Assembly (NCBI GenBank): GCA_949825025.1
Contig: OX463786.1
Span: 20,757,085-20,821,084 of the forward strand
DNA from: Siphlonurus alternatus
Lineage: Eukaryota; Arthropoda; Insecta; Ephemeroptera; Siphlonuridae
Length of the DNA: 64,000 bases
Direction of reading: 5' to 3'
Shown: positions 1-45,562 of the stretch, piece after piece
How the letters are laid out: each line of letters begins with the position of its first letter
Position numbering within the stretch: the first letter of the stretch is position 1
Translations under genes and position numbers: made by a program
The notes under the pieces: generated by a model
Told to the model about the DNA's origin: nothing
Databases searched by the model: none
What the model saw: only the letters and a program-made list of their open reading frames with translations

Positions 1-32079
<32,079 letters not shown>

Positions 32080-33225
32080 CTGTAACAAAAAGAGCGGGAA
32101 ATTTGAATTATAATTTAAATGTAAATTTATGAGCAGTTTGCTTTGTATACGTTTTGCAGATTTTATGAGAAAATGCTTCCCTTAAAATTCTGAGAGATAA
32201 CAAAAGGGATGGATAAAAATCTTGAAAAAACAAGAGTTTTGATTATTCTTGAGCGTTTCTTCCCCTATAAAATATATTTTGTAAATAATTAAATTCTAAA
32301 TCTTACAATTTTTGGGCGCAAAGAATGATGTACTTATAAGAAAATACAGAGAGAAGAATCACATTGTTTACATACAGTCTGTGAATTTAGGACCACCATA
32401 AGGTCAGTTTACTTGTAAGGGCATGACATCAATGCCTTTTATTGTAATGAAAAATTTGCTTGTATTATGCAGTCGCTACATAATTCATGCTGTGTTATTT
32501 AACATGTGATTTAATTTTTTTATAAAATTTTACAGAATATCGATTTTTAGCGTAGAGAATTTGAGATTGTTACATAACTGCTTAGTAAATATCACAAAGT
32601 AGGGATGATCTATAAATTTGAACTTCATGGTATTTATAATTTGGCTAATTTTAATTTTTAACTTCCATTTCCTATAACTATGCATAATTAGCTTTAATAT
32701 ATTAAACAATGGATTAAATTTGCTACTTTGTTAGCCTTGACCATCAATACTGAAATACGATTATTTAGAAGTAATTACTATCGTTGCATAAATTATTGCT
32801 TAAATTAATATAAAAATGAAAGTTTATTTATACAAGTAAATAATTATCTTTAATCTTTCCAGCACTTAACTATGACATCAATAATTTGACAAGCGTAAAT
32901 ATTACAAAAAAAAAAAAAAAATTATATTTTAAAAAAAGTATTTTTTTTTTTATACAAAGTAAGAAACTATTATTATTTTTGCACACAGGGTTGTCTAGTA
33001 TATTATTAGTATATAATAACCCTTGAGGGTTCTTATATTGTAACCTAAATCCCGAGGCTTCAAGAGTAATAAAACTTTCTATAACTTACGTACGTCTATA
33101 TTGTATACTATAATATACATATCTTCAGCATGTTAATAAATCCTTGATTGAGTATATTTCCTAAAAAAAACTTGAAAAGGACTTTTCATTCTATATGCCA
33201 CGTAATTCAATTATTTTAAAATAAT

Positions 33226-33480
33226 CCCAAGTTGCAATGAATTTCATCTTTTACTCACTATTAAGCTCTCTCCTCGTTTAATTCCCTTCTATTTTGCACC
33301 ATTTTAGAGGGAAAAGGACGAGATTACGTCTTCTTTCCTCTTATTGAGAATAATATGTTGCAAATATTGTCTCCATTTCATCCTCACTTTGAGCGTATAG
33401 GAAATACGATGGGCTTTAGAGGTAAAAAGATTAGATTTAGACATGTAAAGGATGAGTTGAAGACGTAATTTTTCAACTTA
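33226..33480. mobile_element. P9 MITE, copy C
   Basis: Reverse orientation: CCCAAGTTGCAATGAATTTC to GTTGAAGACGTAATTTTTCA. About 255 bp. Confidence 0.85.
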
Positions 33481-36044
33481 GGATTATACTGAGATTATTT
33501 AAAAAGATCAATATATTTTAGTAACAGAAATATATCGAATGTTTTTTTATCAACTGGTAACTCCTTAATTAGTTATTATTTCAGTTTAAAAATTTGAAAT
33601 GCATGCAAGTATACTTATAAAATAAATTAATAATGTAGTTTCAAGCATCGTGTATTGAACGGAGCTCATAATACTTTATGTTTAATTTTTATATATTTCA
33701 GCAACTTATTTGTTATTTCTTAAGTAACAAATTCATTGCTTCTGAAAGTATTCTTTGTTAGGATTAAAAAAATATTTATGTACCATATCAAGAAAATTGC
33801 ATTAAAAATATGTTTTTATGTGCTTACATTAAGAGGTGATGAATTAAGAATACTTAATTTACTAATTTCATAAAAATATACAGTAATTAACATAGAAATA
33901 TTTTTCTAAATACTGTATAGAAAAAAAATTACTATTTGTAAATTTATAAAATTTTAAAGGTACTTCAAAGCCTAAGTAAACTACCACTCACTTTTCGCCA
34001 TAAATCAAAAATATATTTACACTATTATTTATAAATACATATTATATGACAATTTTCTAACAAAACTGATACAAATTCAATTGTAATTTTTGTGAACATA
34101 TGAATATAATTGAAGTACAAGATATTCAAGTCTGACTTTATAGCTGTGAATGACGTAAAGAATGTGTTATGTAAATTGTCAGGTAAATTAACTGAGAAAT
34201 CTTAGTTCCACCTTGAAGGTTTTGCAGGTAATAAAGTTATATTATTGAGAGAATTTCTTGTCCCAATTCCTAACTTTTGTAACTCAAAGAAATAATTCCT
34301 ATGTGTAAATATTAGTTGAAATGAAGTTACTATGTATCTCGATCAAAACCATGTTAAATAATTAGCACCAGCGAAAATTGATAGTGCCATTTAAAGAATA
34401 TAATCATATCTTTCATTTTTTTGTCGAAGGTTGAAGTCTTCAAATTATTTTTAGAATTTATTGGAAAAAATATATAATCATTATTCAATTATTATTAATT
34501 GTCTAATGGATCGTATCTTCTTAACTAAAGATTAAGTAACAAAAATTATAATTTGTACATGTTAAAATGACATTATTTTTGGTTCTTTTGTAGATTATAT
34601 GCAGTTATTTTAATTATGAGTTACGTCAAGGCACTTATACCTACCAAAATTTCTATTGAAATGTTTTTTTTTTATTATTTTAATATTTTAAAGTTATGGA
34701 ATTCACTTTTGTTAAAATAATTATAAACAATAAGGGAGTTTTCTTTTAAAACTTCGATAAATAATCAAATTTATTTATTATTATTCATATAAAAAATAGT
34801 GCTAAAACTTTGGCTAATGCTTCAACAAAATTAAAGAGCTAAAATTTTTAGAAATTTATTTAAAAAAATAAATGTAAAATGTTTATATTTTTCATTACTT
34901 ATTTAGTGCTGTTTTATAAACATTGAAACAGAAAAAAATACCACCAATAGATAATAAAAAACAAAACAAAATTTGATTGAACGCGCATTTTAGAATGGGA
35001 CCTTAACTGACAAAACCCTTAATTTACTCCTACACAATTTACATGGATATAGGTTCTATTATAAAAATTGAAGTGATGAGCCTGCAAGCTTTAGCCAAAA
35101 ACACTTTTCTTTTTTAATATTGAATTTCCTTTTCAAGGAAAACTCTAATGAGATTTAATATTGAATTTTCTATATAGGTTACTCACAGGAAATTTACGTT
35201 AATAAGCTATTTTAAGATATACACATAAATGCAATTATAACCAAACCATGTTGCATTTTATAAATACACTGGTGTACTATACATTATGTATTATATTTGA
35301 TAAAATAAGAAATTTTCTATATTCCAATTAGAAAATTTTAATATCACACATTTAGTGTGGTGCATTTTACCTTATACTATACGTATTATATTAAATAAAA
35401 TACAATTTTCTACATATAAATTAATATTAAATGTGGTAAAATGTGTCCCTGTCTACTGACAATGCTCCAGGTTTGAAGGGGGACCCACGAAATACGGAAA
35501 TGCCATATTTCCTGTCATGATTGCTTCGTGAAACTCAATTAAATTTCCATCTCCCCTCGATCTTCTACAATATTGCTGTTGCTTTCAGAACTCCTGCAAT
35601 ACAAGCTTTTCTTATATTTTGCAACCTGTGTGTCTTTATACTTACAGCTATATTTAGCATGTGGGGAATATTCTATTGATTTAACATAACATGCAACATA
35701 TAACTTTATTTAAAATATTTTTTTATACTTTTTTTGTTAAAAAATCGATGATTTATTTTTTTACGTAATGTCTTATTTTAAAAATGATTGATGTAATATG
35801 AACTTGTTTTTTTACATAATATATAAAGTGTCTCATCCAGTCTTTATAGTTATATGTAAATTTAATCACGCTTCTTGGTTTAGAAAATTGATAAATGAAT
35901 ATAATTATCCACACTATATTTATTTAACATTATCTAGATTGAAAAATATACTTTTATAACAGGTTTATTAATTACTATTTTAACAGTTTTTTTTTTCAAT
36001 AATTTAATTTCGATGTTCTGTCACATTTTCAATATAAGTGCGAT

Positions 36045-36300
36045 CCTGAGTTGAAATAAATTTTATCTTTCATTCGCTATTAAGCTCTACTCTCGTCTTT
36101 TGTCCTCTTATTTTGCACCATTTTAGAGAGAAAAAGACGAGATTACATATTTTTTCCTCTTCTTGAGCATGAAATGTTAGAAATATTGTCTTCATTTCAT
36201 CCTCACTTTGAACGAAGAGAAAATAAAATGAATTCTGGTAAAAAGATTATAGGTTTAGACGTGTAAAGGATGAGTTGAAGACGAAATTTTTCAACTAGGG
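36045..36300. mobile_element. P9 MITE, copy D
   Basis: Reverse orientation: CCTGAGTTGAAATAAATTTT to GACGAAATTTTTCAACTAGG. Confidence 0.88.
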
Positions 36301-36439
36301 ATTATGTAAGAGTGCATGCCCATATTTATGCACTGAAACGTATCACAATAATGCTCATTGAGTAGAAAAAAGTTCTGACCATACAAACAAAAAGTATGGT
36401 CGAACATTGTTCAACGAACTTTTTCACCACATTATTTCA

Positions 36440-36615
36440 ATACAACACCCAATTTTGTGTTCGTTCCAGCTTGCAGTTTAATCGCATCAAACAAGTGAGG
36501 TGCGAACGTGTGTCTCTTACAATGACCAGATGAGCGTGCCCTTGCACGAATTAGCGTGGACAAGAAACGAGTTTTTCACTTTGTAAATTATGTTTGAAGT
36601 TCGCGCGCTTCATTA
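36440..36615. other. GC-richer patch of unknown nature
   Basis: Sequence such as GAGGTGCGAACGTGTGTCTC and GAGCGTGCCCTTGCACGAAT stands out from its surroundings. I find no frame, inverted end or second copy in the window. Confidence 0.25.
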
Positions 36616-36900
36616 AGTTAATTAACACAAAAGGATAATTTCCTATTCACTGCATGCTTATAAAACTCATCCCTAGAAGATGCTATTTTTAAACAAAGGG
36701 AGTTTCAATTTTTTTATGTGTTTCATTTTTTTAGATGATTAACTATGATTGAACATATGTTTGTCTTGTACAACCAAAAAGAAGTTCCAAAATAAAAAAT
36801 AAATAAATAAATAAATGTGTTTTGAAGTTATAATTGTGTACATCTATCATTAAAAAAATACCTGTAATAATGATTTAATCTAGAACTACAATTTATTATT

Positions 36901-37249
36901 AAGGGTAAGGTAACGCCACCAATGTTAAAAAAAGTCCCTCACACAAAAATTCTGAAAAAATTTAAAATGTTCTCCTCTACATCCCCTATCAGTAGTTAAA
37001 ATATCAGGTATACAAATACGATCTAGTTTTTGAGTTATGAATTTTTAAAGTTGACTAATTTAACATGGGAATTCCATTTCTCCATGTTAAATTAGTCAAC
37101 TTTAAAAATTCATATCTCAAAAACTAGATCGTATTTGTATACCTGATATTTTACCTACTGATAGGGGGTGTAGAGGAGAACATTTTAAATTTTTTTCAGA
37201 ATTTTTGTGAGGGATTTTTTTTAACATTGGTGGCGTTACCTTACCCTTT
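36901..37249. mobile_element. P4 palindromic MITE (single copy)
   Basis: 349-bp inverted repeat, almost perfect along arms of about 160 bp. Ends AAGGGTAAGGTAACGCCACC; centre TTAACATGGGAATTCCATTT. Arms contain CTCCTCTACATCCCCTATCA. Confidence 0.93.
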
Positions 37250-37549
37250 ATCTATATAATAAAGTAAACATGCATGTAATCTGTTTTTTTATTTTTTTTA
37301 AACAGTTATGTTTTCATTTTTTTTTTTTTTTTTAGTTTTCATTTTGTTTGCTATTTTTAAATTACAGATTAAAGTAAAAATTATTAAAATATATAAAAAC
37401 ATAAACTCATATTTTTTGAAAATAATTCATGGCATATATTTATATAATAATTGCTTCAAAATTATATGTATTAGTAAAATTATTTTTATAAATTTTGTAG
37501 AGAAATGCAGATTAAAAAATTTATGTGAAAAATCACATCGTATTTCTGA

Positions 37550-37871
37550 CAATATAGTATTGTACTCAATTTTTTTTATTGCTGAAATGGATAGAGGGTG
37601 CAAAGTTATGCTACCCTGATTTTTTTCAGATTTTTTAGAGCCCGGGAACTATTTTTAAAAAATTATTGAAAGTCCTTTTTGTGACGTCACGAGACGCCGC
37701 TTCTTAAGAAAAAGATAGGACTTGCCGCCGCGTGACGTCACAAAAAGGACTTTCAATAATTTTTTAAAAATAGTTCCAGGTCTCAAAAAAATCTGAAAAA
37801 AATCAGGATAGCATAACTTTGCACCCTCTATCCATTTCTGCAATAAAAAAAATTGAGGACAATACTCCATT
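37550..37871. mobile_element. P1 palindromic MITE, copy 6
   Basis: Ends TAGTATTGTACTC...GAGGACAATACTCCAT; core GTGACGTCACGAGACGCCGC. Confidence 0.9.
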
Positions 37872-38215
37872 GTTCAATTAATTAAAATAAAATCAATGCT
37901 CTTTGTTTCATTCAAATGCTAAGTAAAATTAATACGATTAAAATTTGATAATTAATAATGATATAGATTTTATTAAGCAAAACAGACAAGATAATACATT
38001 GACACAGTAAAATATAGGAAATACTGTCCAAGAGGGTGTTAAAAAAAAGGGCAATGCCCAAACGAGATTTGCATCCTGAAAAAAAAAATAGAAACAACAA
38101 CATAAAAATTTGATATAATCAAGATAATACACTTCAAATAACAGCAAAAATAAGACAAAAAAGCAATGCTATAAATTACTATAATAAACTACAAATGATA
38201 TAAAAATTTAATGCC

Positions 38216-38335
38216 TTATAACGGACACGATTTAATTGCGGAATTTCTTCGCTTATGTTCTCGACTCATGATCCAGCAATAAGGATGAATATCTAAGACA
38301 CGACGAGATGACGTAGTCTCCAAGGAACACTGCAT
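38216..38335 (-). CDS. Candidate 39-residue small ORF or leader exon
   Basis: Reads MQCSLETTSSRRVLDIHPYC then WIMSREHKRRNSAIKSCPL and a stop, with an in-frame TAG 15 bases before the ATG. It lies in a GC-richer, non-repetitive patch, which is why I list it. No good donor precedes the stop. I recognise no family. It may be a uORF in a leader exon or chance. Confidence 0.18.
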   Translation of the reverse strand: MQCSLETTSSRRVLDIHPYCWIMSREHKRRNSAIKSCPL

Positions 38336-39132
38336 GGTATGTCGCTATACCTTGGCTCTGAATGGGATTTCTACTGTAGTTACGTCAGATTATAACTAAT
38401 GAGAAAGATGTTAGGCCGAAATGGAGTATAGTTCATGTCAGCATCACAAACTAGCGCGTCACACAGTATATAATATTTTGATAATGTGCCCAAAAGTGAG
38501 TATTTTTTTTATATATTTTTTTTAGGTGATGTACCTTCTCTTATATGTAATATATTGTATAGATTGATTAGTTGATTTTTTTAATAAAATAAACAATACT
38601 CGACATGTGAAATTCAATTCCGACAGTATATAAGACAAGTTTTCAAATATGATACACCAATTAGAAACTAGTGTATTTATTTATAATATTTTTGTTGCTT
38701 TTTATTAAATAAATTATTATTTAAAAATTGATATTTATTGTATTTAAATTTTTAATTTAATTTTTAACATAAATAAAATTATTTTTAATTCATAGGGATA
38801 AGTTAAAAGCAGATGTATTTGTTTTTGATACTTTGATACTAATTTGTAAAAAAAAAGAAAATAAAAATTATACATAAATTTCAATTTAAAATGGCACAAT
38901 ATATAAAATCTCATTCTAATAAACCATAATTAAGTTAGATTAATTTTTATTTTTTAAGAATGTACCATTATTATTATTAATTTAGAGCTTGTTTGAATTA
39001 AACGAATCCTATATACTTAAACAAAGAAGTGGAGGTAAATTATTTCATACATTCACAGTATAATACTTCATATTTGAATTTTGGACATACAGAAAATTTG
39101 GTTTGTTTTATTGCATAATTATATTTTAGAGA

Positions 39133-39345
39133 CGGGACCTCGATTCATAACTCGATATTACATATAAATTGTAATTTTTTAAACCCTCTAACACCTTTAA
39201 AATCGTTATGCAAAACTTTGTGACGTTAGAGTCATGGAAATATTTAACAAGCAAGGATATGTCAAGGGAAGACGTTGCAGCGTATTTCTCAGGTATTTTG
39301 AGGGTAAAAAAGAGAAAATTTTTGACAAAATTCAGAATTCAAGGT
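39133..39345. mobile_element. P14 element, decayed copy
   Basis: AACTCGATATTAC, TTGTGACGTTAGAGTCATGG and GGAAGACGTTGCAGCG echo the P14 halves. Confidence 0.4.
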
Positions 39346-39428
39346 GCTCTATTTAATTCTGTAATAAAAAAATCCATGAAATTTGTCCATTGCATTTAAC
39401 ATTTATCCAATACTGAGTTTGAGTGAAA

Positions 39429-39453
39429 AAAAAAAAAAAAAAAAAAAAAAAAA
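39429..39453. repeat. Poly-A tract
   Basis: Uninterrupted run of about 25 A. Confidence 0.95.
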
Positions 39454-40108
39454 ACGATTAATTTCATATTTATTACCATAGATTTTAGCATAGAAATTTT
39501 TAAGTACTAAATTTCATAACAAATTCTAGTACAAAATCAAGTACCAACAAATCGGATAATTCTTAACTTTTTGGGTTAAAATTTAAGCTTATTTCTTTAT
39601 GACTAGCACTTACTGAATTAAAAACTACGTCACAGATACTCCATTGTCCCGAAGTATACAAGTTTGGATTGGAGTTGTGTTGGCACTTTGCCAAAATGAA
39701 TGAACAATATTTTTGGCCGCTATGACGTAACGTGTACCACCTGGGAACTCAAACTGATGATAAAATTTAACATTAAAATTTTAACAGCCCGCTGGAATCT
39801 TTCAGTTAAAAACTAACTTTGTACATTTTCATCTAATTGTTATACGTCTCATTGTTTTTGTTTCACTATAAATTATTTACTTTTTGTTAAACACTCTTGT
39901 ATTAATTAATGAATTCAATAATTTACAACCTAGGTTATTTGCAAAGAACGTTATTGATTTTAGCATGGAAATATAATGAAATGTTATATAATAGTAAACA
40001 GTACTATATAAATTTTAATGTTTAAGTGATAAAATTTTCTTGCTACTTGGCTATAAAATCTATGATATATTTTTGGAAGAGCCTCTTGAATAGTAAAATA
40101 GAATTAAT

Positions 40109-40262
40109 GGGGTGCGATTCACGAAGAAGTTAGCCAGGTTTGTAACCAAGTTTAACTTAACCACGTTTAACTATACCTGTTTTACGTGCTAAACCACCTA
40201 GGTAAACGTGGTTAAGCTAAACGTGGTTAGAAACCTGGTTAACTGCTTCGTAAATCGCGTCC
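40109..40262. mobile_element. P6 foldback MITE, copy 2
   Basis: GGGGTGCGATTCACGAAGAA ... CTGCTTCGTAAATCGCGTCC with TAAACGTGGTTAAGC arms, about 154 bp like the copy at 16665. Confidence 0.9.
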
Positions 40263-41128
40263 AATGTTTCACACTTTAATTTGCATTCAATTTTGAAGTA
40301 TATATATTGAAAAAGTGATAAACGGGAGTCTTAAAAATGTACGAGAAATATTTATGACAACACTTTGAATTTGCCTATTAAAGTAATGCAAGAAAAATAT
40401 AATTAGGGCAATATTTTTGTAACGTCATCTTATTTTTATTTTTTAAATCGTATTGAAAATGCCATGAATTTAGTGTCATATTTGTTTAACAAGATATATT
40501 ATATTTGATGAATTTAGGGAATAATAAATAAAAATTCTTATTAAATATAAGTGAATATTATTATTTTAATAAATTAATGATGTTATTTGTTGTATTTCTT
40601 TAGTAAATAGTAACTATTTTTGTTTAAATGAAAGTGAGAATGAAACCCGGGCAACAGAATTGTATAATAAACACCAACTGATAAAGTTCGTAATCTTATA
40701 ATCATAATAACCAGTTTTTGTTTCAAGTAATAGACTATTAAAAAGAAAATATGAATAAATTAAAATAATTTTCTTCAAATCTCTATAATTACCTAAACAT
40801 TTTAATAAAATTCAACTTCCAGAGAGCTCAGTTAAAAAAGTGAACATCTTAACTTGCGTATCAGGTTTTGATGAGACAAGTTTAATTAGCATAATCTCCA
40901 GACAGTTTAATTATCAATTAAATCATTTCAGGTATTTCCAAGTATGATCTGAAAATATGTTTGATTGGTTGAAATAAAATGTTGATGTGTAAATATTTTA
41001 TGACAATTAATTCCTTTTTATAAAAATCATATATTTTATTTTTATTTTTTTATTTCTTTCATTATTTAATTATTTAAAAAATAATCCATTTAGAAGCTGT
41101 CTGCAAATTCAGGTGAGCGCAATGTGAT

Positions 41129-41436
41129 ATTAGAATGTGAAAATTTTAGTAGCTTAATCGAAAGAAGGGGTAAAAATATGGTACTGTGAATTTTTTCAGA
41201 TTTTTCTGAGAACGGGAACTATTTTTAAAAAATTATTGAAAGTCTATTTTGATGACGTCACGGGCGGCACTGCCCTATCCTTTTTGCATAAGGAGTGCCG
41301 CCCGTGATGTCATCAAAATAGACTTTCAATAATTTTTTAAAAATAGTTTCCGGTCTCAGAAAAATCTGAAAAAATTCACAGTACCATATTTTTACCCCTT
41401 CTTTCGATTAAGCTACTAAAATTTTCACATTCTAAT
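41129..41436. mobile_element. P3 palindromic MITE
   Basis: Inverted ends ATTAGAATGTGAAAATTTTA and TAAAATTTTCACATTCTAAT. Mid-arms GGGAACTATTTTTAAAAAAT shared with P1; core GATGACGTCACGGGCGGCAC. Only one copy in the window. Confidence 0.92.
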
Positions 41437-41989
41437 TTCTCATTATGAGCTCTATTTTATTTTACAAGTTGACATAATTGAAAATAACCTTGACATTAAT
41501 ATTTGACATTTATTAGATAGCTCATTATTGCCACGAAATCATGGTAGGTGTAGATATAATAGCTCATTATTCCGAACGAAGGACAATTTATCCCTTATAA
41601 TATTTATTATATATTTGGTATACTATCGTGTTTTACTAAGGGTTAAAAGTCATCTGGAACGAAATAGCTTCAATATTAATAAAATAAATGTATTGTATAA
41701 TAATATTATTTGATTAAATACAAAAGGTATTGATGTAGCAAGTTAATTTACATTAATAAGTACTTTGTAAACATTACTGTTTTGCAATTAATTACAATAT
41801 TTGTATTATATTACATTATAATAGTGACGTAACACTATTTAAACAACCATAACTGCAATATGCACTTTAATTGTTAACATTATATACGGTAGGTCAGGAT
41901 CGTTTTTTTTTTTTACACGTATACTTCTAGTCATGTGAAATCTTGATGACGTAACAAGTTTTGTAGATCTATTATTTTATTTATTTTTA

Positions 41990-42095
41990 GTTTCCTTTCA
42001 TTTAGCGTCTATGGTTTATAGAAATCCATCCCAGCATTTGCCTGGTTGTGACTGAGGAATTCATGGAAAACTAAGTCTGGAATCAACCTAAAAGT
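41990..42095. repeat. P15 interspersed repeat, copy 2 (short)
   Basis: TCCATCCCAGCATTTGCCTG and TGACTGAGGAATTCATGGAA. Confidence 0.5.
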
Positions 42096-43099
42096 GTTCA
42101 TGTATAAAATATTTAATAAAATTAGCATATCTTCAATTATGTAGAATGTAAAAACTCAACATCTTTTTCAATCAAATGATTTTGAAATAAAATGTTGACG
42201 AACATTGGTAATAGAAGTTATTATTATTATTATTTTTTTAAGTTAAAAATTATTCTTACTATACGTATTATCTTATGTAGCCTTTTTAAGTACAATTACA
42301 ATGCATTGAACATTCACCAAAGAAAATATAAAAATATTCTGACCAAACACATTTTAGTAGGGAGTTAGACATCACAGTGACATTACAGTTAAATGCATTT
42401 TACAGAAAACAATATAATTTATAGTTATTAAAATTTATAATTTATACAAATACGTCATATATAATACATAATAAAATATAAATTATTCTTAATTTTCATC
42501 AAATTTTACGCAAAAAATTAGTTAAATAAAATCAACTTGTTAGAATGAAAATTAAAAAGAAAAAAATGCATTGAAAGTACTCAAGTAGATATTATCTTGG
42601 AATTTAGAGTGTACAAGACAAGTAAAAATAATTATCAAATAAACACTCATATTTTAAAAGTTGCCGGAAATACCACAGGTTCCTGAACTTTTACTAGATC
42701 AGTTTTGAAACTAAAAACTCCCTGAGAGATTTAATTAAAGATTTCAACACATCTGCAAAGTCTTAGATTTCCTAATTCAATCAAAGTACTTCCACTTCCG
42801 GTGGTTAAATTGATCGAAGTGTAGAACTCGGGTACGTGACATTAGACAAAAACTAGCGTGCATACCAAAAATTAAAAACATGTTGGTGCACGTGCGGGAT
42901 GTTAGCCAAATATAAATACTAAAGTTTCTAATATATGAGCCATTTGAGCTGTCATGCAATATTGCCAACCTCTGAAACTTGTTGTACATGACAACCTCTT
43001 TTAATTGCAAATGATAATTAGTCCATGTCCCATTTGGATCTTGTCCATCGAATGTAGAAACGACAATATGTGCGCATTTCTGTGTGAAAATTCAACTCA

Positions 43100-43293
43100 A
43101 TTTTCTAGATGTTAATTACTTTAATGTCAATTTGGGAGAGGTGATAAATGTGGATTATTGTACAACACTACTTTTGTTAGGTTGGAGGCTCGTCAAAAGT
43201 CTTTTTATTTGTGGAATGCATTGCCACTGGATCTCAGATCGACAAATGGTGCTTTGTTTTACACTAAATTAAAGGCATACCATTTAAAATTTG
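43100..43293 (+). pseudogene. Non-LTR retrotransposon RT C-terminus, relic
   Basis: One frame gives VRLEARQKSFYLWNALPLDL then RSTNGALFYTKLKAYHLKF and a stop. R-x-x-x-F-x-x-W-N-x-L-P-x-x-(L/I)-R is the usual closing motif of many LINE reverse-transcriptase ORFs, followed by F-x-x-x-L-K. The upstream part (NVDYCTT) is one frame away, so the copy is broken. Downstream lies a 3' region of about 400 bp interrupted by P12 and ending in AAATA repeats, consistent with a LINE tail. Confidence 0.6.
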
Positions 43294-43427
43294 TAAATAC
43301 TTAATTAGTAATTTAAGACAAGTGTAAAAACTATATGTTATGCTTATTAATTAGTGATATATTTTAATGTTTTTCATGTATAGTTAATTGATTGTTGTTT
43401 CCTGTGTATACTGAATTTTTAGGGATT

Positions 43428-43640
43428 TAGGCTAGTCGCAGACAGAATCGAACGACTTCGCAGCGTTTGATAAAAAAAATTAAGAAACTATGCAATCAGG
43501 TATGCGCGCACACAGCTTCGCATGATATCGTATGGTATGACATCGTAAGTTTCTCATTTAGAACCGGTTCTAAATTTTTATCATACGAATTCATACGATA
43601 CGAAATCATACGATGCGATGCTGTCTGCGAGCAGCCTTAC
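43428..43640. mobile_element. P12 MITE inside the retroelement tail
   Basis: Ends AGGCTAGTCGCAGACAG and CTGTCTGCGAGCAGCCTTA. The interior has repeated CATACGATACGAAATCATAC. About 213 bp. Confidence 0.75.
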
Positions 43641-43731
43641 TACACTTTTTCCGGGAAGTGATTTGTTCTTATTGGACTGTTTGTAAATCTCCTGCCTCTA
43701 CGTTGTTATTTATGTACTCATGAGGAAAATA

Positions 43732-43870
<139 letters not shown>

Positions 43871-44273
43871 AAAATTTATTTATTATTTTAAATAAAATAA
43901 AAATGTGAAAAATGTTATAGTTCGATGAGATTGAAAATGAAATTCTTTTATTTTTAAGTTCATGCAATCAAAATTGAATTTATATATTTTTGTAATTTTT
44001 CTTTCAGCCCATTTCCACATCAAATTTTGTAATTTATTATTGTGTTTTTCTTCTTTAAAAAGAAATTAAGGAAATAACTGCCTATATATAACAAAAATGG
44101 TAAGTTGAATTTTTTATATCAAAATATTAGTTGTCAACAATATTTTTTTAAAGATAGACGTGTTTGGGAGTTTTAAGAAAGATGATATATGTTTGATTTT
44201 ATATTGCTAAAAATTCAAAGCCAAAATGCCATTATAATAATGAAAAATAAATGGACAATACTAGACATTTTAC

Positions 44274-44274
<1 letters not shown>

Positions 44275-44310
<36 letters not shown>
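44275..44310. repeat. (GA)n array
   Basis: 36 bp of GA. Confidence 0.95.
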
Positions 44311-44315
<5 letters not shown>

Positions 44316-45082
44316 TTATAATTAAAATAAACGTATATGCAAAAAAAAATAGTATTAAAAGTAAAGAACTTCATTTTAATATTCCAGCATATTCTATAAC
44401 ATAATTTGTTTATATATTCGATCAATAGCTATCAGATATTTTATCCACTAAATGATAAAACTCCCTATCAATATACATAAATAGAATACTACACACTGAT
44501 AAAAAGTTGCTTGGATTCTTAAATTATGAAAATAACATAAAAATAATTAGTAAATACCTGCGATCCGTACATTGTATTGTTTCTCATAGCGATCTTAATT
44601 AACACATTGCTACAGTATCATTTCACACCTAATAAAATATACAAGTTCCTTTAATCTTTATTGCCGTTTCTTATCATCTACTGATAACTGCAATCAATTT
44701 AATTTTAAGTTATTTTGTTTTATAAGGATTTTTATAAGAAATTGAAGTTCCTTGTATTATGTAATAAATTTGCAATTAGCTTGTGTTATAATATCTTATC
44801 AGTATCTTTGAATAGTACCTTGTTAATATAATTATTATATAGCATGTAATACAGTATAATATATAATATAATAAAATATATTATACGATATAATGTTCAT
44901 GGTCATATGCTGCTTTAAATATAAGATTATTAAATTTATATTTACTTATATTTTATATAATCGAACTTCATAATGTATCTTTTTTTCCTTTACTTTTTTT
45001 AGTATAATATATTATAAACCATATTTTAATGGACAATCTTCATGAATTTTTTTATTCAATAGATGACAAGAAGTTATGTATT

Positions 45083-45354
45083 CCCGAGTTTAAATAGATC
45101 TCATTATCTTTTCTTCGCTATTAAACTCTCCTCTCGTATTTTCTCCTCTTATTTTGCACCATTTTAGAAGAAAAAAGAGGGTAAAAAGACGAGATTTCGT
45201 CTTTTTTCCTCTTCTTGAGCATAAAATGTTACAAATATTGTCTTCATTTCATCCTCACTTTAAGCGAAGACGAAATAAGATGTGTTTTAGAGGTATAAAG
45301 ATTAGGTTTAGACGTGTAAAAGATGAATTGAAGACGTTATTTTTCAATTAGGGT
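45083..45354. mobile_element. P9 MITE, copy E
   Basis: CCCGAGTTTAAATAGATCTC to TTATTTTTCAATTAGGGTT; a short duplication (AAAAAAGAGGGTAAAAAGAC) inside. A P14 element follows directly. Confidence 0.85.
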
Positions 45355-45357
45355 TGA

Positions 45358-45562
45358 CATTTTTCAGATTTTTTTTATTACATTTAAATTGTAAGGTAAA
45401 GTGCTGTGACGTCATATTCATGCAAATATTTAACATGTGCAAGAGGATAAGAAAAGGCGTTGCATGACTATGACGTCACAGCGTTTTTCCCTTCAATTTT
45501 TAGGGTGTTCAAGAAAACATTAAAAATATTAACTCAAGGTCTTCTATCCAAATATATAGTGA
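45358..45562. mobile_element. P14 element, copy 4
   Basis: GCTGTGACGTCATATTCATG and CATGACTATGACGTCACAGC face each other; right end TAACTCAAGGTCTTCTATCC. Confidence 0.7.

Noticed and set aside
35451..35600. Minus-strand stretch with FHEAIMTGNMAFPYFVGPPS
   Set aside because: Open for only about 40 codons, with a stop just upstream of the frame and no usable donor; no link to PLCE1 or FERM.
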